From a candidate division WOR-3 bacterium (GTDB lineage Bacteria > Hydrothermota > Tepidihabitantia > Tepidihabitantales > JBDRVQ01): DNA of 61,039 bases. The position numbers and the translations under genes are program-made. Positions 24,241 through 33,534 of the stretch are shown here, piece by piece; positions within the stretch are counted from its first letter, which is position 1, and every line of letters starts with the position of its first letter. Location: positions 1-61,039 of the forward strand of contig JBDRVQ010000005.1 in assembly GCA_039801905.1 (NCBI GenBank). Reading direction: 5' to 3'. The notes under the pieces were generated by a model that saw nothing but the letters and a program-made list of their open reading frames with translations, had not been told where the DNA came from and ran no database searches.

Positions 24241-24470
24241 GAAGGATTGATTTAACCCAAATGAAAGAAAACGAAAAGGGGATAATTGTGGAACTTCTCG
24301 GCGGGTGTGGCTTTTTAAGGCGGTTAGAAGTCTTAGGCATAAGAAAAGGGAAGGAAGTGAAAAAGATTTCTAAGCAGGTGTTGGGTGGACCGGTAATCAT
24401 TCAAGTGGGCAATACCCAAGTTGCCCTTGGTTGCGGAATGGCAAGGAAAATCATAGTGGAGATAAAGTGA
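24237..24470 (+). CDS. feoA: FeoA ferrous iron transport protein
   Basis: 77 residues, an SH3-like FeoA domain: RRLEVLGIRKGKEVKK and the end ALGCGMARKIIVEIK match the family. It is thought to assist FeoB at the cytoplasmic side of the membrane. The ATG at 24237 overlaps the fur stop as ATGA. Confidence 0.92.
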   Translation: MRRIDLTQMKENEKGIIVELLGGCGFLRRLEVLGIRKGKEVKKISKQVLGGPVIIQVGNTQVALGCGMARKIIVEIK

Positions 24471-26179
24471 AAAAGATACTTCTAATGGGTAATCCCAATG
24501 TCGGGAAAAGTGTTATTTTTTCCCGGCTCACTGGTACTTATGTCATCACTTCTAACTACCCGGGAACAACTGTGGAATTTACCAAAGGTTATACCGAAAT
24601 TAATGGTGAGAAGGTAGAGGTGATTGATGTGCCCGGCGCCTACACCTTAGAACCAACCAATACCGCCGAAGAGGTAGCGGTAAAAATGTTAGAGGAAGCG
24701 AGCCGGGAGAAGGATTGCACCATCATTCAGGTGATTGATGCCACCAATTTGGAAAGGAATCTCATTCTCACCCTACAACTTTTAAGTCGGAACCTCCCTC
24801 TCCTCATCGCTCTAAACCTTTGGGATGAGGCAAAGCATTTGGGGATTCAAATTGACTTCCAAAAATTGGAAGCAATCCTGGGGGTACCGGTAGTACCAAC
24901 TGTCGCCATCACCGGCGAAGGGATTAAAGAACTGAAAGAGAAAATCCCAGAAGCGAAAAAAGGGAAATGCCTAATGGGTGAGAAATGGCAGGAGATCGGA
25001 AGGATTATTGACGAGGTCCAAAAGGTTAGCCATCGGCACCATACCTTCTCCGAGAAATTGAACGACCTAACCATCAGACCGGCGACCGGCTTGCCCCTTG
25101 CCTTGATTATTCTCTATCTCGTCTTTCTCTTCGTACGCCTGGGAGGGGAAAGTTTAACCACCTACCTCTTAGACCCGATATTTAATAAACTCTATCTCCC
25201 ATTTTTGGCCAGAATTATTAATCAATCATCCCTCCCTAAATTCTTAGTGAGGATTCTTCTCGGTGAGAAGATGGAACCTTTGAGTGGTTTGGGGCTTTTA
25301 ACGACCGGTCCTTATATTCCATTTGTAATTGTTTTCCCCTATCTCTTCGTCTTCTATCTTCTTTTAAGTCTTTTGGAAGACATCGGCTACCTTCCCCGTT
25401 TAGCCACCCTCCTTGACACATTTTTTCATCGTCTCGGTGTGCACGGTTACTCTTCCGTCCCGATAATTTTAGGTTTCGGTTGCAAAGTCCCGGCCCTTCT
25501 TGCCACCCGCCTCTTAGAGAGAAAAAGAGAAAAGATAATTACCACCGCCTTGCTTATGATGATGGCACCCTGCCTTCCCCAAAGCGCAATGATTGTCAGT
25601 TTAATCGCCCCCCACGGTACGAAATATCTATTTTTAGTCTTTGGCCTTCTCTTCTTCCTCTCCCTTATCGTAAGTTTCCTTTTGAGTAAAATCTTCCGCG
25701 GTGAAACCTTAGAACTCTTTTTAGAAATCCCCCCCTATCGCCGACCGGTATTTTCCCTTCTTTGGCAAAAGACCTGGCTCCGCCTGAAGGGTTTCTTAAA
25801 GGAAGCGGTCCCTTTAATCTTGGGTGGGGTTTTTCTGATTAGCATATTAGAAATTTCCGGAGTGATAGATCTTATCGGAAAATTCTTAGGAAAACCCCTT
25901 CTTTACCTTTTAGGCTTACCAGAAAGAACTATCGGCGTTATCACTACCGGCTTTTTAAGGAAGGATGTGAGCATTGCTCTTTTAGCCCCTCTCAATTTAA
26001 CCCTAAAGCAATTGGTTATCGCCTCTATCTTCCTCACCCTTTATCTGCCCTGCCTTTCTACCTTCTTCGTAATGGGTAAAGAGTTAGGGTGGGAGAATCT
26101 TTTGAAAGTTGCTGCTATTCAACTCCTTTCCGGACTTTCCGTCTGCTTTATTCTCAATCAGGTTTTATCGGGAACTTAA
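24467..26179 (+). CDS. feoB: FeoB ferrous iron transporter
   Basis: 570 residues. N-terminal G protein: G1 GNPNVGKS (8-15), G3 DVPGAYTL, G4 NLWDEA. Helical insulator domain, then about 8 membrane helices with the Gate motif GFGCKVPALLATR holding the conserved Cys, and a second gate region around LRKDVSIALLAP. It imports Fe2+. It is shorter than E. coli FeoB (773) through compact linkers, with all functional motifs present. The start is GTG at 24467, overlapping the feoA stop as GTGA. Confidence 0.95.
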   Translation: MKKILLMGNPNVGKSVIFSRLTGTYVITSNYPGTTVEFTKGYTEINGEKVEVIDVPGAYTLEPTNTAEEVAVKMLEEASREKDCTIIQVIDATNLERNLILTLQLLSRNLPLLIALNLWDEAKHLGIQIDFQKLEAILGVPVVPTVAITGEGIKELKEKIPEAKKGKCLMGEKWQEIGRIIDEVQKVSHRHHTFSEKLNDLTIRPATGLPLALIILYLVFLFVRLGGESLTTYLLDPIFNKLYLPFLARIINQSSLPKFLVRILLGEKMEPLSGLGLLTTGPYIPFVIVFPYLFVFYLLLSLLEDIGYLPRLATLLDTFFHRLGVHGYSSVPIILGFGCKVPALLATRLLERKREKIITTALLMMMAPCLPQSAMIVSLIAPHGTKYLFLVFGLLFFLSLIVSFLLSKIFRGETLELFLEIPPYRRPVFSLLWQKTWLRLKGFLKEAVPLILGGVFLISILEISGVIDLIGKFLGKPLLYLLGLPERTIGVITTGFLRKDVSIALLAPLNLTLKQLVIASIFLTLYLPCLSTFFVMGKELGWENLLKVAAIQLLSGLSVCFILNQVLSGT

Positions 26180-26214
26180 TTTCGGTAAATGGCTCAGATA
26201 AAAGTCTATTGACA

Positions 26215-26237
26215 ACCAAAAATCTATGATGGATAAT
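26215..26237 (+). promoter_or_regulatory. Promoter of the exported beta-propeller gene
   Basis: TTGACA near 26210-26215 and a GATAAT box near 26232-26237 with about a 17-bp spacer, followed by GAGAGGTG, a good ribosome binding site, and the ATG at 26253. It is a conventional promoter with a short leader, unlike the leaderless ones. Confidence 0.5.
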
Positions 26238-26252
26238 AAAGAGAGGTGCGAT

Positions 26253-27674
26253 ATGAAAAAATCTCTTTTCATTTTAACCTTTTTATTTGGTCTGCTCTTT
26301 GCCCAGGATACGATTTGGATTCGGCGTTTAGATACCGGGTGGGAAGAGATAGCGAACGGTATCGCCTCTTTCGGAGAAGAGATTGCGATTGCTGGTTACA
26401 TCTGGGATGGTGAGCAAGGTGATGTCTTTGTTGCTAAGTATAACCAAGCCGGAGAGACATTGTGGACCAGGCGTTTTGATACCGGCTTTGATGACTACGC
26501 CATTGATGTTGCTTTTGACAATCAGAAGAATATCCTGGTTAGTGGTTATTCCCCACTATTGAAATCAAAAGGACCGAAAGCCAAGCCCTGGTGGCCGAAA
26601 ATCAATTTATCAAATAAACAATATTTCTATTCCTTGACAATAAAATGTGATTCCACCGGCGAGAGACGCTGGATGAAGCAAGAGATTGACCGACTCAGCT
26701 TTGGGATCACAACCGACCAAGAGGGTAATGTTTATACCGGGGGTGGGGTTCTGACCGAAGAGTTCAATCTTGATTTCTGGTTTCAAAAATACAATACCGA
26801 TGGCGAAACGGTCTGGTCCAAGACCTTCCACTTCGCCCCTATTAATTTAGTGTACCGGCTCGCTACCGACAGGGAAGGAAATATCTTAGCCGCCGGGACA
26901 GCCTGGGAAGAGACTTCGGTTATCGGTTTTATTTTTAAAATATCCCCTGCCGGCGAGACCATCTGGACCCGAACCTATCGGGAAAATATCTACAACTATT
27001 TAGTGGGTGTGGCAGCCGACCAAAATAATAATGTGATTGCCTGCGGTATAGTTGGCGATACGATAAATGCCGATTATTTAATCCTCAAATACGATCCGAA
27101 CGGGAACCTCCTCTGGGCAACCAATTTTGACAATGCGCTTGATGACGAAGCCTTTGGTGTGGCAACCGATCAAAATAATAATATCTTTGTCACCGGCCTC
27201 TCGGGCGACTACTACCTCTACGACTATCTAACTCTGGCTTATGACCCAGCGGGAAATAACCTTTGGCTTGCCACTTATGATAATGGTGACGACGATGAGG
27301 GGGGAGATGTGATTTGTGATGGTGACGGGAACCCAATTGTCACTGGAACCTCCTTTGCTAATAATTACGATTTCTTGACGATTAAATACCACTCCGGAGT
27401 CGGGCTAAAAGAGAGCAAACCTTTCTCCACCCTCTCCAAGAAAGAGACCACTATTTTTGCTCCGCCAATCAAGATTGCAGTCTCCTCCTCAGGTTACTAC
27501 GAAATTAACCTCTACGACTACCAAGGGAGGGAGGTGAGAAAAATTTATCAAGGTTATCTCAGCGCCGGGACGCATCTCTTCCCAGTAAAGAAAACCCCCT
27601 CTGGACTTTACTTTCTAAGATTTGGTAAGAAAGGGGAGAAAAAGAAAACCTTACGGGTAATCTCTCTACATTGA
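26253..27674 (+). CDS. Exported beta-propeller protein with C-terminal sorting domain
   Basis: 473 residues. Signal peptide at 1-18 (MKKSLFILTFLFGLLFA). The body holds about seven repeats of 45-50 residues around YNTDGETVWSKTF and ATDQNNNIFVTGLSG, the pattern of SBBP/WD-like beta-propellers. The last ~75 residues (EINLYDYQGREVRKIYQG and GLYFLRFGKKGEK) match the type A C-terminal domain used for type IX-like secretion. It is probably attached to the cell surface; the ligand is unknown. The frame is open to 26226, but the ribosome binding site and signal peptide fix the ATG at 26253. Confidence 0.8.
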   Translation: MKKSLFILTFLFGLLFAQDTIWIRRLDTGWEEIANGIASFGEEIAIAGYIWDGEQGDVFVAKYNQAGETLWTRRFDTGFDDYAIDVAFDNQKNILVSGYSPLLKSKGPKAKPWWPKINLSNKQYFYSLTIKCDSTGERRWMKQEIDRLSFGITTDQEGNVYTGGGVLTEEFNLDFWFQKYNTDGETVWSKTFHFAPINLVYRLATDREGNILAAGTAWEETSVIGFIFKISPAGETIWTRTYRENIYNYLVGVAADQNNNVIACGIVGDTINADYLILKYDPNGNLLWATNFDNALDDEAFGVATDQNNNIFVTGLSGDYYLYDYLTLAYDPAGNNLWLATYDNGDDDEGGDVICDGDGNPIVTGTSFANNYDFLTIKYHSGVGLKESKPFSTLSKKETTIFAPPIKIAVSSSGYYEINLYDYQGREVRKIYQGYLSAGTHLFPVKKTPSGLYFLRFGKKGEKKKTLRVISLH

Positions 27675-27678
27675 GAAA

Positions 27679-29127
27679 CTAAACCGGTAGATAGTTTTTT
27701 CTCACATATTCCAATCCCTCTTCCTTCGTCCTTATCTTCCCTTCCAAAGTCATTTCTTCAATCTCGCCGAGAATCTTTTTAAAGATCGGTCCCGGTTTAA
27801 GACCCACGTCAATCAAATCGTAGCCGGTAACTAATCTCTTAATATTCTTCTTTTTATCCTCCTCCCGCTTAAAATTGATAATCCTCTCAATCGCTATTTC
27901 CAGATGTTTTGTCTTCCGGGCGGTGGCATAGCCATCGGCACAAGTTAAAGCCATTAGACCTAAGGCATCCTCTCCCAAATCCCTTAAAAAACGGCGCATT
28001 GCCCTTTCAGTAATCTCCTCGGACCTCGTTGCTAATAAATGCAATCGCATATGGTATAAAGTTAATCTCTTCACCCTTTCGGAGATATCATTAGAGAGGC
28101 GGAGTTCTTTTTTTAAGGAATCAAAAATGAGTTTTGCCCCCAGGGCATCGTGTCCATAAAAGTGGACCTCTCCTTCCTCTTCCCGCCGGGTGAGGGGCTT
28201 GGCTAAATCGTGAAAGAGGGCGGCTAATTTGAGGATTGGTAAAATATTCGGACTTTTGATATAATCTTGCCACTCCGGAAACTGACGAAAAAATCTTCCG
28301 ATTTCATCTTTTTCATCACTCAAAATTGATTCCAACTTTTTATAGGTAAGTAGGGAATGGCGGAAGGTCTCCTGATCCTGAAAGAAAAAGGCGAAGGAGG
28401 GAAAGATCTGAGGCAGCAGACCAAGGAGGAGGAGTTTTTGAATATACGAATAGGTATTCTTTGCCCCGAGAATCCTTAAAACCTCATAGGCGATTCTCTC
28501 TCGGGCGATACTCGCCAGAGAAATTTCTCTTCCGAAAGACCAAAGATTTTTATCAATCCGAAAGTTCAGTTCTAAGGCAAAGCGTACTGCCCGCAGAATC
28601 CTTAAAGGGTCCTTTCGTAAAGCATCCTCACTCACCAGGCGAATTATTTTCTTTCTGATATCGGAAAGACCGGCAAATGGGTCAAGGACTCTTGCCTTTT
28701 CTAAATCGTTTAGGGGTCCGAAGGCGATAGCGTTAATGGTAAAATCGCGATCCTTTAGGTCGGTAACTATCTCCCCACCCACCAGTCCTTTAAAATCAAA
28801 AGTAAAAATCTTGCCGTCAATGCCCTTCTTCACCACCCGGGCTTCATCTTCCTTTTCCGAGAGGAGAACGAATTTTCCGCGAATGCGCTGGGCAAAGTGA
28901 GAGGCGAGTTCTATCCCTTTGCCGGCTACCGCCAGGTCAAAATCAAAAGGGGCTCTTTTTAGAACAATATCCCGAATCGCCCCCCCAACTAAATAGTATT
29001 CTCTATCTTCTAATAAATTCCCAATCTCTTCCAAAACCCTCTTTAAGAGGGGCGCTTTTAAGTAACCTTTAATTTCATTGCCAACTTTTTCTAAGGGATT
29101 AATCACCTTCCCTTCCTTAGAAAACAT
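27679..29127 (-). CDS. cca: CCA-adding enzyme / poly(A) polymerase family with HD domain
   Basis: 482 residues. The class II nucleotidyltransferase head has LVGGAIRD (46-53) and the DFD pair (62-64), then RDFTINAIAF and the RNA-binding region (LRILRAVRFA). A C-terminal HD domain (FHDLAKP ... HFYGHD) is present. It adds or repairs the tRNA 3'-CCA end; A-adding only or poly(A) specificity cannot be told apart here. The ATG at 29127 is preceded by GAGGAAG and overlaps cvpA by 11 bp; the frame runs to a TTG at 29136. Confidence 0.9.
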   Translation of the reverse strand: MFSKEGKVINPLEKVGNEIKGYLKAPLLKRVLEEIGNLLEDREYYLVGGAIRDIVLKRAPFDFDLAVAGKGIELASHFAQRIRGKFVLLSEKEDEARVVKKGIDGKIFTFDFKGLVGGEIVTDLKDRDFTINAIAFGPLNDLEKARVLDPFAGLSDIRKKIIRLVSEDALRKDPLRILRAVRFALELNFRIDKNLWSFGREISLASIARERIAYEVLRILGAKNTYSYIQKLLLLGLLPQIFPSFAFFFQDQETFRHSLLTYKKLESILSDEKDEIGRFFRQFPEWQDYIKSPNILPILKLAALFHDLAKPLTRREEEGEVHFYGHDALGAKLIFDSLKKELRLSNDISERVKRLTLYHMRLHLLATRSEEITERAMRRFLRDLGEDALGLMALTCADGYATARKTKHLEIAIERIINFKREEDKKKNIKRLVTGYDLIDVGLKPGPIFKKILGEIEEMTLEGKIRTKEEGLEYVRKNYLPV

Positions 29128-29653
29128 CTTCCTCAAAAAGAGATGTGTCCTTTCGGTGGAAAAGTGCCACCACCTTTGGCTTAGGGGATGATTTTTTTTC
29201 TTCTATCTCCTTTGGTTTCGGTAGCGGAACGATCAACCAGAAGTTTAAAACTCTTCTCGCCAAACCAGAATTTTCAATTGCCGGTTTAGTCTTGGGGTAG
29301 AAAAGAACCAAAAGTTGGAGGAAGAAACCACAAAGGAAAAAAGTGACGATAAATCCGAAAAGAGCCCCTAAAAGGGAGTCAAGCCACCCCAAGAAGATGG
29401 CTTGGAAGACCTTACTCAGAATCTTGCCCAAGGTTATCACTAGAAAGGCAACAAGGATGGTCACCACGACCCAAATAATAATCTTCATCAACACCTTCTC
29501 TCCCAGATAGGGAAAGAGAAGAGAGTAAACTTTTTTCCCGACGAGAATTCCTAAGACGATCCCCAAGGGTGGGGCGATAGTCTTTAAGAAGCCTCTTTTT
29601 AAACCAACAAAAAAACCGGTAGCGAAAAGGATAATAATAATTATATCAAGCAT
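29117..29653 (-). CDS. CvpA-family membrane protein
   Basis: 178 residues with four hydrophobic helices. MLDIIIIILFATGFFVGLKRG at the N-terminus is the family start, and GWLDSLLGALFGF is the conserved middle part. A charged cytoplasmic tail (KPKEIEEKKSSPKPK) follows. CvpA-like proteins are linked to colicin V production and envelope or stress functions; the role here is not clear. The mRNA should be leaderless: the -10 box ends 6 nt before the ATG at 29653. Confidence 0.85.
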   Translation of the reverse strand: MLDIIIIILFATGFFVGLKRGFLKTIAPPLGIVLGILVGKKVYSLLFPYLGEKVLMKIIIWVVVTILVAFLVITLGKILSKVFQAIFLGWLDSLLGALFGFIVTFFLCGFFLQLLVLFYPKTKPAIENSGLARRVLNFWLIVPLPKPKEIEEKKSSPKPKVVALFHRKDTSLFEEDVF

Positions 29654-29659
29654 CACCGA

Positions 29660-29687
29660 ATTATAGGAAAATATCCTTCTCCGTCAA
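29660..29687 (-). promoter_or_regulatory. Leaderless promoter of cvpA-cca
   Basis: TTGACG (29682-29687), 16-bp spacer, TATAAT (29660-29665), then TCGGTG and the ATG at 29653. Its -35 box is 1 bp from the -35 box of the divergent coaE promoter. Confidence 0.78.
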
Positions 29688-29688
29688 C

Positions 29689-29716
29689 TTGATTTTCCAT
29701 TCTTCTCTTGTATCCT
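29689..29716 (+). promoter_or_regulatory. Leaderless promoter of coaE
   Basis: TTGATT (29689-29694), 16-bp spacer, TATCCT (29711-29716), then CAATTT and the GTG at 29723. It is divergent from and adjacent to the cvpA promoter; RNA polymerase probably cannot occupy both at once. Confidence 0.65.
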
Positions 29717-29722
29717 CAATTT

Positions 29723-30295
29723 GTGCTAAGGATTGGTATCACCGGAAATATCGGGGCCGGGAAGTCAACGGTCGCCAAAATCTTAAAAACCTTTGGGGCA
29801 AAATACATTGATGCGGATAAGATCGGGCATAAGATTCTTTTCCGAAAAGAGATAAAGAGGAAATTGGTAAAAGCCTTTGGGAAGGAGATTTTAGATAGTA
29901 AGGGTAGGATTATCAGAAAGAATTTAGCGACGGTCGCCTTTCGGTCAAAGGAAAATCAGCAAAGGCTAAATGAAATTCTTCATCCCCCAATTATCAAGGA
30001 AATCTGCCGCAAGACAAAAGGAAAAGGGATTGCCCTAATTGAAGCCGCCCTCCTTTTTGAATCCGATTTGAAAAATGAAGTTGATTATACCATTTGGGTC
30101 AGTGCCCCCCGGAGATTAAAGATAGAGAGGGCAAAAAAGAGGTATAAAGATGCGGAAGAAAGACTATCCTGCCAGATCCCGGAAAAAGAGGGGAAAAAGT
30201 TGGCAGACTTTATCATTAAAAATGAAGGGGGAATTAAAGAATTAAAGAAGGAATGCCAAAGGTTGTGGCAGATGATTAAAATCCTAACCGATTGA
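29723..30295 (+). CDS. coaE: Dephospho-CoA kinase
   Basis: 190 residues. MLRIGITGNIGAGKST at the N-terminus contains the P-loop, and ADKIGHKIL and HPPIIKEI are family positions. It phosphorylates dephospho-CoA in the last step of coenzyme A synthesis. The start is GTG at 29723, supported by the promoter placement; the frame runs to a TTG at 29708, which would fall inside the spacer. The 3' end overlaps the convergent ktrB gene by 12 bp. Confidence 0.92.
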   Translation: MLRIGITGNIGAGKSTVAKILKTFGAKYIDADKIGHKILFRKEIKRKLVKAFGKEILDSKGRIIRKNLATVAFRSKENQQRLNEILHPPIIKEICRKTKGKGIALIEAALLFESDLKNEVDYTIWVSAPRRLKIERAKKRYKDAEERLSCQIPEKEGKKLADFIIKNEGGIKELKKECQRLWQMIKILTD

Positions 30296-31630
30296 AATCT
30301 CTTCCTCCGGATAATCAAAATATCGCCTTTTCTCTTTAACCAAGAGGCGTAAGAGATTCAATATGCCAATCCGCCCCGAAAACATCACGCCGATGATTAC
30401 CAACTTTGCCCAAGGGGAGAAATCGTAAGAAGCGGAGAGGTCACCCCTCACCTGAGAACCGATAGAAAGCCCAACCGTGCCGAAGGCGGAAAAGGTCTCA
30501 AAGATGATGCGCACAAAATCTCTTCCCCCTTCTAATAAAGCAATTAGAAATCCAGAAAAGATGACTAAGAAGAGAGAGAGGAGAAAAACCGCTATCCCTT
30601 TTTCCGCCACCACCGGTTTTAAGCGGTATCGGAAAACCCTTTCCGGCAAAGCGTTTCTCAAAAAGGCAAAGGGATAGAGAAAGGTGATGAAGAAAGTGGT
30701 AGTTTTAATACCGCCGCCGGTGCCACCCGGGGAGGCACCGATAAACATCAAAATCATAATTAAAATTAAAGTGGGTAGGGAAAAACTCCCCGGAGAAACA
30801 AGATTGAAACCAGCCGTGCGGGGGGTTACCGCATGGAAGAAAGAGATTAAAATCTTATTAGGAAGACTGTAACTTTTTAGAGAAAGATTACCTTCCAAAA
30901 GGAAAATAAGGACTGTCCCCAAGAGAATTAAAAGAGAAGTGGTAAGAAGCACAATTTTGGAGTGGAGGGAAAGCCGGAAATTCTCTTTCTTAAAATAGGT
31001 GCGGTAGATATCGCTCCAGACCAGAAATCCCAAACCGCCGCTGATAAAGAGACCAGCAATCACCAAGGGGAAGAAAAAAGTTTGGGAGAAGGAGGCCAGA
31101 TTATCAGAAAAAGATGAGAATCCCGCATTACAGAAAGCGGAGACGGAATGGAAAATTGAATGGAAAATTGCTGAAGGAAGAGGCAACCGGGGACGGAGGT
31201 AAAAAAAGAGGAGAATTGCGCCAATCCCTTCAAACAATAAAACAACCTTAGCGATGTCAAAGAGGAACCCGCGAAAATTCTTAAAGTTCAAAATACCCGT
31301 AGATTCCCGAATCAAAAATTTATCACGAACACTCGTCTTTTTCCGAAAGAAGATTATTAGGATTGTGGTAATGGTCATATAACCGAGTCCCCCAATTTGG
31401 ATTAAGAGGAGAATCACAACCTTACCGAAGGGGGTGAAATCGTATTGGGTATTCTTGACAATAAGACCTGTGACGCAAACCGCGGAAGTAGCGGTATAGA
31501 GAGCATCCACCAATGATATCCTTCCCCGGCTGGCAAAGGGTAAGAGAAGGAAGAGGGTCCCGATCAGGATCGCAAGAATAAAACTTAAAACCATTACCCG
31601 GATCGGATTGGTTGCCGTGAAGAATCGCAT
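30284..31630 (-). CDS. TrkH/KtrB potassium uptake membrane protein
   Basis: 448 residues, four repeated helix-pore-helix units. The four filter segments are visible: ATSAVCVTGL, AFCNAGFS, TPRTAGFN and AFGTVGLS, each with the key glycine. The length is closest to KtrB. Its regulatory partner (KtrA/TrkA, Rossmann RCK domain) is not in the window. It starts 1 nt after the aldolase stop. Confidence 0.92.
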   Translation of the reverse strand: MRFFTATNPIRVMVLSFILAILIGTLFLLLPFASRGRISLVDALYTATSAVCVTGLIVKNTQYDFTPFGKVVILLLIQIGGLGYMTITTILIIFFRKKTSVRDKFLIRESTGILNFKNFRGFLFDIAKVVLLFEGIGAILLFFYLRPRLPLPSAIFHSIFHSVSAFCNAGFSSFSDNLASFSQTFFFPLVIAGLFISGGLGFLVWSDIYRTYFKKENFRLSLHSKIVLLTTSLLILLGTVLIFLLEGNLSLKSYSLPNKILISFFHAVTPRTAGFNLVSPGSFSLPTLILIMILMFIGASPGGTGGGIKTTTFFITFLYPFAFLRNALPERVFRYRLKPVVAEKGIAVFLLSLFLVIFSGFLIALLEGGRDFVRIIFETFSAFGTVGLSIGSQVRGDLSASYDFSPWAKLVIIGVMFSGRIGILNLLRLLVKEKRRYFDYPEEEISIG

Positions 31631-31631
31631 C

Positions 31632-32210
31632 CTAAATCTTATAACCTTTAATCAACCAAAAAAGACGGGCAAAGAACTCTAACCGCTCCAAATTAAGTCT
31701 CGCCTCTTTTAAGTCCTTTCCCAAAACAACCGCTCCGTGCCTTTTCAAGATGAAAATATCAGACTCTGGATTTTTCCCTACCGCCTCCGCCACCGCCTCT
31801 GCCAATTCCTCACTTCCTGGTTTAAAATAAGAAATAAATCTTATCTCTCCCAAATGGGTTTCGGAGTAGGCGTCAAATCTTAAAATTTTCAACTTCCCCA
31901 AAAAAGAGATAAAGGTAGCAAAAGGTGAATGAGCGTGGATAACCGCTTTCACACTTTGCCTTACCCCATAGATTCCGAGATGCATCCGCCACTCCGAGGA
32001 AGGTTCACCCGAAATCACTTTCCCTTTAAGAGATATTTTACTTATCTCCTTTGGAGAAAGTTCTCCTTTGCATCTCCCCCTTGGGGTGATAAAGACCACT
32101 TCTCGCATGCGGGCGGAGATATTGCCTGTGGTGGCAAAGAAAAACCCCCTCTCGTAAAGAAACCTTCCCAAAAGGGTGATCTCTTCCTTTAATTTTTTTT
32201 CGCTAGGCAT
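31632..32210 (-). CDS. Class II aldolase-family protein
   Basis: 192 residues. TTGNISARM near residue 27, IHAHSPFA (zinc ligands H-x-H) near 95 and KRHGAVVLG with a third His near 158 match the FucA/AraD/MtnB family. It could be a fuculose- or rhamnulose-phosphate aldolase or a methylthioribulose dehydratase; nothing nearby decides. The ATG at 32210 overlaps the serS stop as TAATG. Confidence 0.82.
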   Translation of the reverse strand: MPSEKKLKEEITLLGRFLYERGFFFATTGNISARMREVVFITPRGRCKGELSPKEISKISLKGKVISGEPSSEWRMHLGIYGVRQSVKAVIHAHSPFATFISFLGKLKILRFDAYSETHLGEIRFISYFKPGSEELAEAVAEAVGKNPESDIFILKRHGAVVLGKDLKEARLNLERLEFFARLFWLIKGYKI

Positions 32211-33457
32211 TATTCAATCACCTTAAACCTGGTATAGGGTTGGAGGGGAGAAGGGATTATTATCTTCCCATCCCTGGTCTGATAATTTTCTATAAGAGCA
32301 ATGAAAAGACGGGGAAAAGCCAGACCACTTCCGTTAAGAATGTGAACATATTCTAATCTTCCATCGCGGCGCCGGAGGCGGGTTTTATTTCTTTTGGCTT
32401 GGAAATCAGTGCAGTTAGAAAGAGAGGAAACCTCCAGCCAATCCCTCATTCCGCTCGCCCAAACCTCAATATCATAGGTCTTTGCTGATTGGAAAGCCAT
32501 ATCCCAAGCCGGGAGGAGTTTAATCCGGTAGGGAAGACCCAATTCCTGCAATATATCCTCCGCATCCTTAACCATCTTTTCTAACTCTGCTTCCGAATCC
32601 TCAGGTTTTGTAAACTTCACCAATTCCACCTTATCAAATTGGTGGACCCGCGTAATTCCCCGGACTTCCCTGCCGTAACTTCCCGCCTCCCTGCGGAAAC
32701 AGGCGGTATAGGCACAATAATATTTGGGCAATTCCTCTTCCCTTAAAATCTCTTCCCGGTGGAGATTGATTAAAGGAACCTCCGCTGTCGGAATGAGATA
32801 AAATTGGTCATTTTCTATCTTATACATCTCGTCGGCTAGTTTGGGCAAATCACCCGCGGCAAAGAAGCATTCCTCCTTATTTAAATAAGGGGGTGAAATC
32901 TCAGTATAGTTATGTCTTTCAATGTGATAGTCAAGGCAAAAATTGATTAGTGCTCGCTCTAAAATTGCCCCTTTCCCCTTAAAGAGGATGAAGCGCGAAC
33001 CGGCAATCTTCGCCGAACGCTTTAAGTCTAAAATTTTTAGCGCCTCACCGATTTCGTAGTGGGGCAGAGGTTCAAAATCAAACTCCGGTTTCTTACCCCA
33101 TTCTTTAACTATTTTCTCTTCATCCCCAACCCCAGGGAGGATTAAATTCGGACAGAGGGCAATAAGCTCTCCAATTGTTTTTTCCTTAGTGGCTAACTTT
33201 TCTTCTAACTCCTTAATCAAATCAGAGATCTCCCTGGCCTCCCTCCTTTTTTCGCTCACATCCTCTCCCCTACTTATTCTCTGTCCAATCTCTTCCGAGA
33301 TGATTTTTAGTTCCCTTCTCTTTTCATCCCTTTCTTGGACCAATCTCCTTCTCTCTTCATATAAGGCAAGGATTTTATCAATCTCTACCTTCTCCCGCCG
33401 GCGCCGGACAATCTCTTTCGCCAGTTCCGGATTTTCTCGGATAAATTTCAAATCCAT
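32210..33457 (-). CDS. serS: Seryl-tRNA synthetase
   Basis: 415 residues. The N-terminal antiparallel coiled coil (about 30-100) grips the tRNA long arm. The class II core has motif 2 FRREAGSYGREVRGITRVHQF and motif 3 around SGLAFPRLFIALIENYQ. It charges tRNA-Ser. MDLKFIRENPE is the family start; the ATG at 33457 lies 5 nt from the -10 box, and the extra two codons upstream are not needed. Confidence 0.96.
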   Translation of the reverse strand: MDLKFIRENPELAKEIVRRRREKVEIDKILALYEERRRLVQERDEKRRELKIISEEIGQRISRGEDVSEKRREAREISDLIKELEEKLATKEKTIGELIALCPNLILPGVGDEEKIVKEWGKKPEFDFEPLPHYEIGEALKILDLKRSAKIAGSRFILFKGKGAILERALINFCLDYHIERHNYTEISPPYLNKEECFFAAGDLPKLADEMYKIENDQFYLIPTAEVPLINLHREEILREEELPKYYCAYTACFRREAGSYGREVRGITRVHQFDKVELVKFTKPEDSEAELEKMVKDAEDILQELGLPYRIKLLPAWDMAFQSAKTYDIEVWASGMRDWLEVSSLSNCTDFQAKRNKTRLRRRDGRLEYVHILNGSGLAFPRLFIALIENYQTRDGKIIIPSPLQPYTRFKVIE

Positions 33458-33462
33458 CACCA

Positions 33463-33490
33463 ATTATAATCTCATTTTCCTTTTTTTCAA
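33463..33490 (-). promoter_or_regulatory. Leaderless promoter of serS
   Basis: TTGAAA (33485-33490), 16-bp spacer, TATAAT (33463-33468), then TGGTG and the ATG at 33457. It probably drives serS, the aldolase gene and ktrB. Confidence 0.78.
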
Positions 33491-33534
33491 GAAAAAAAGA
33501 GAAAATTAATGTAAGAGATTAAGAACCTATTTCT

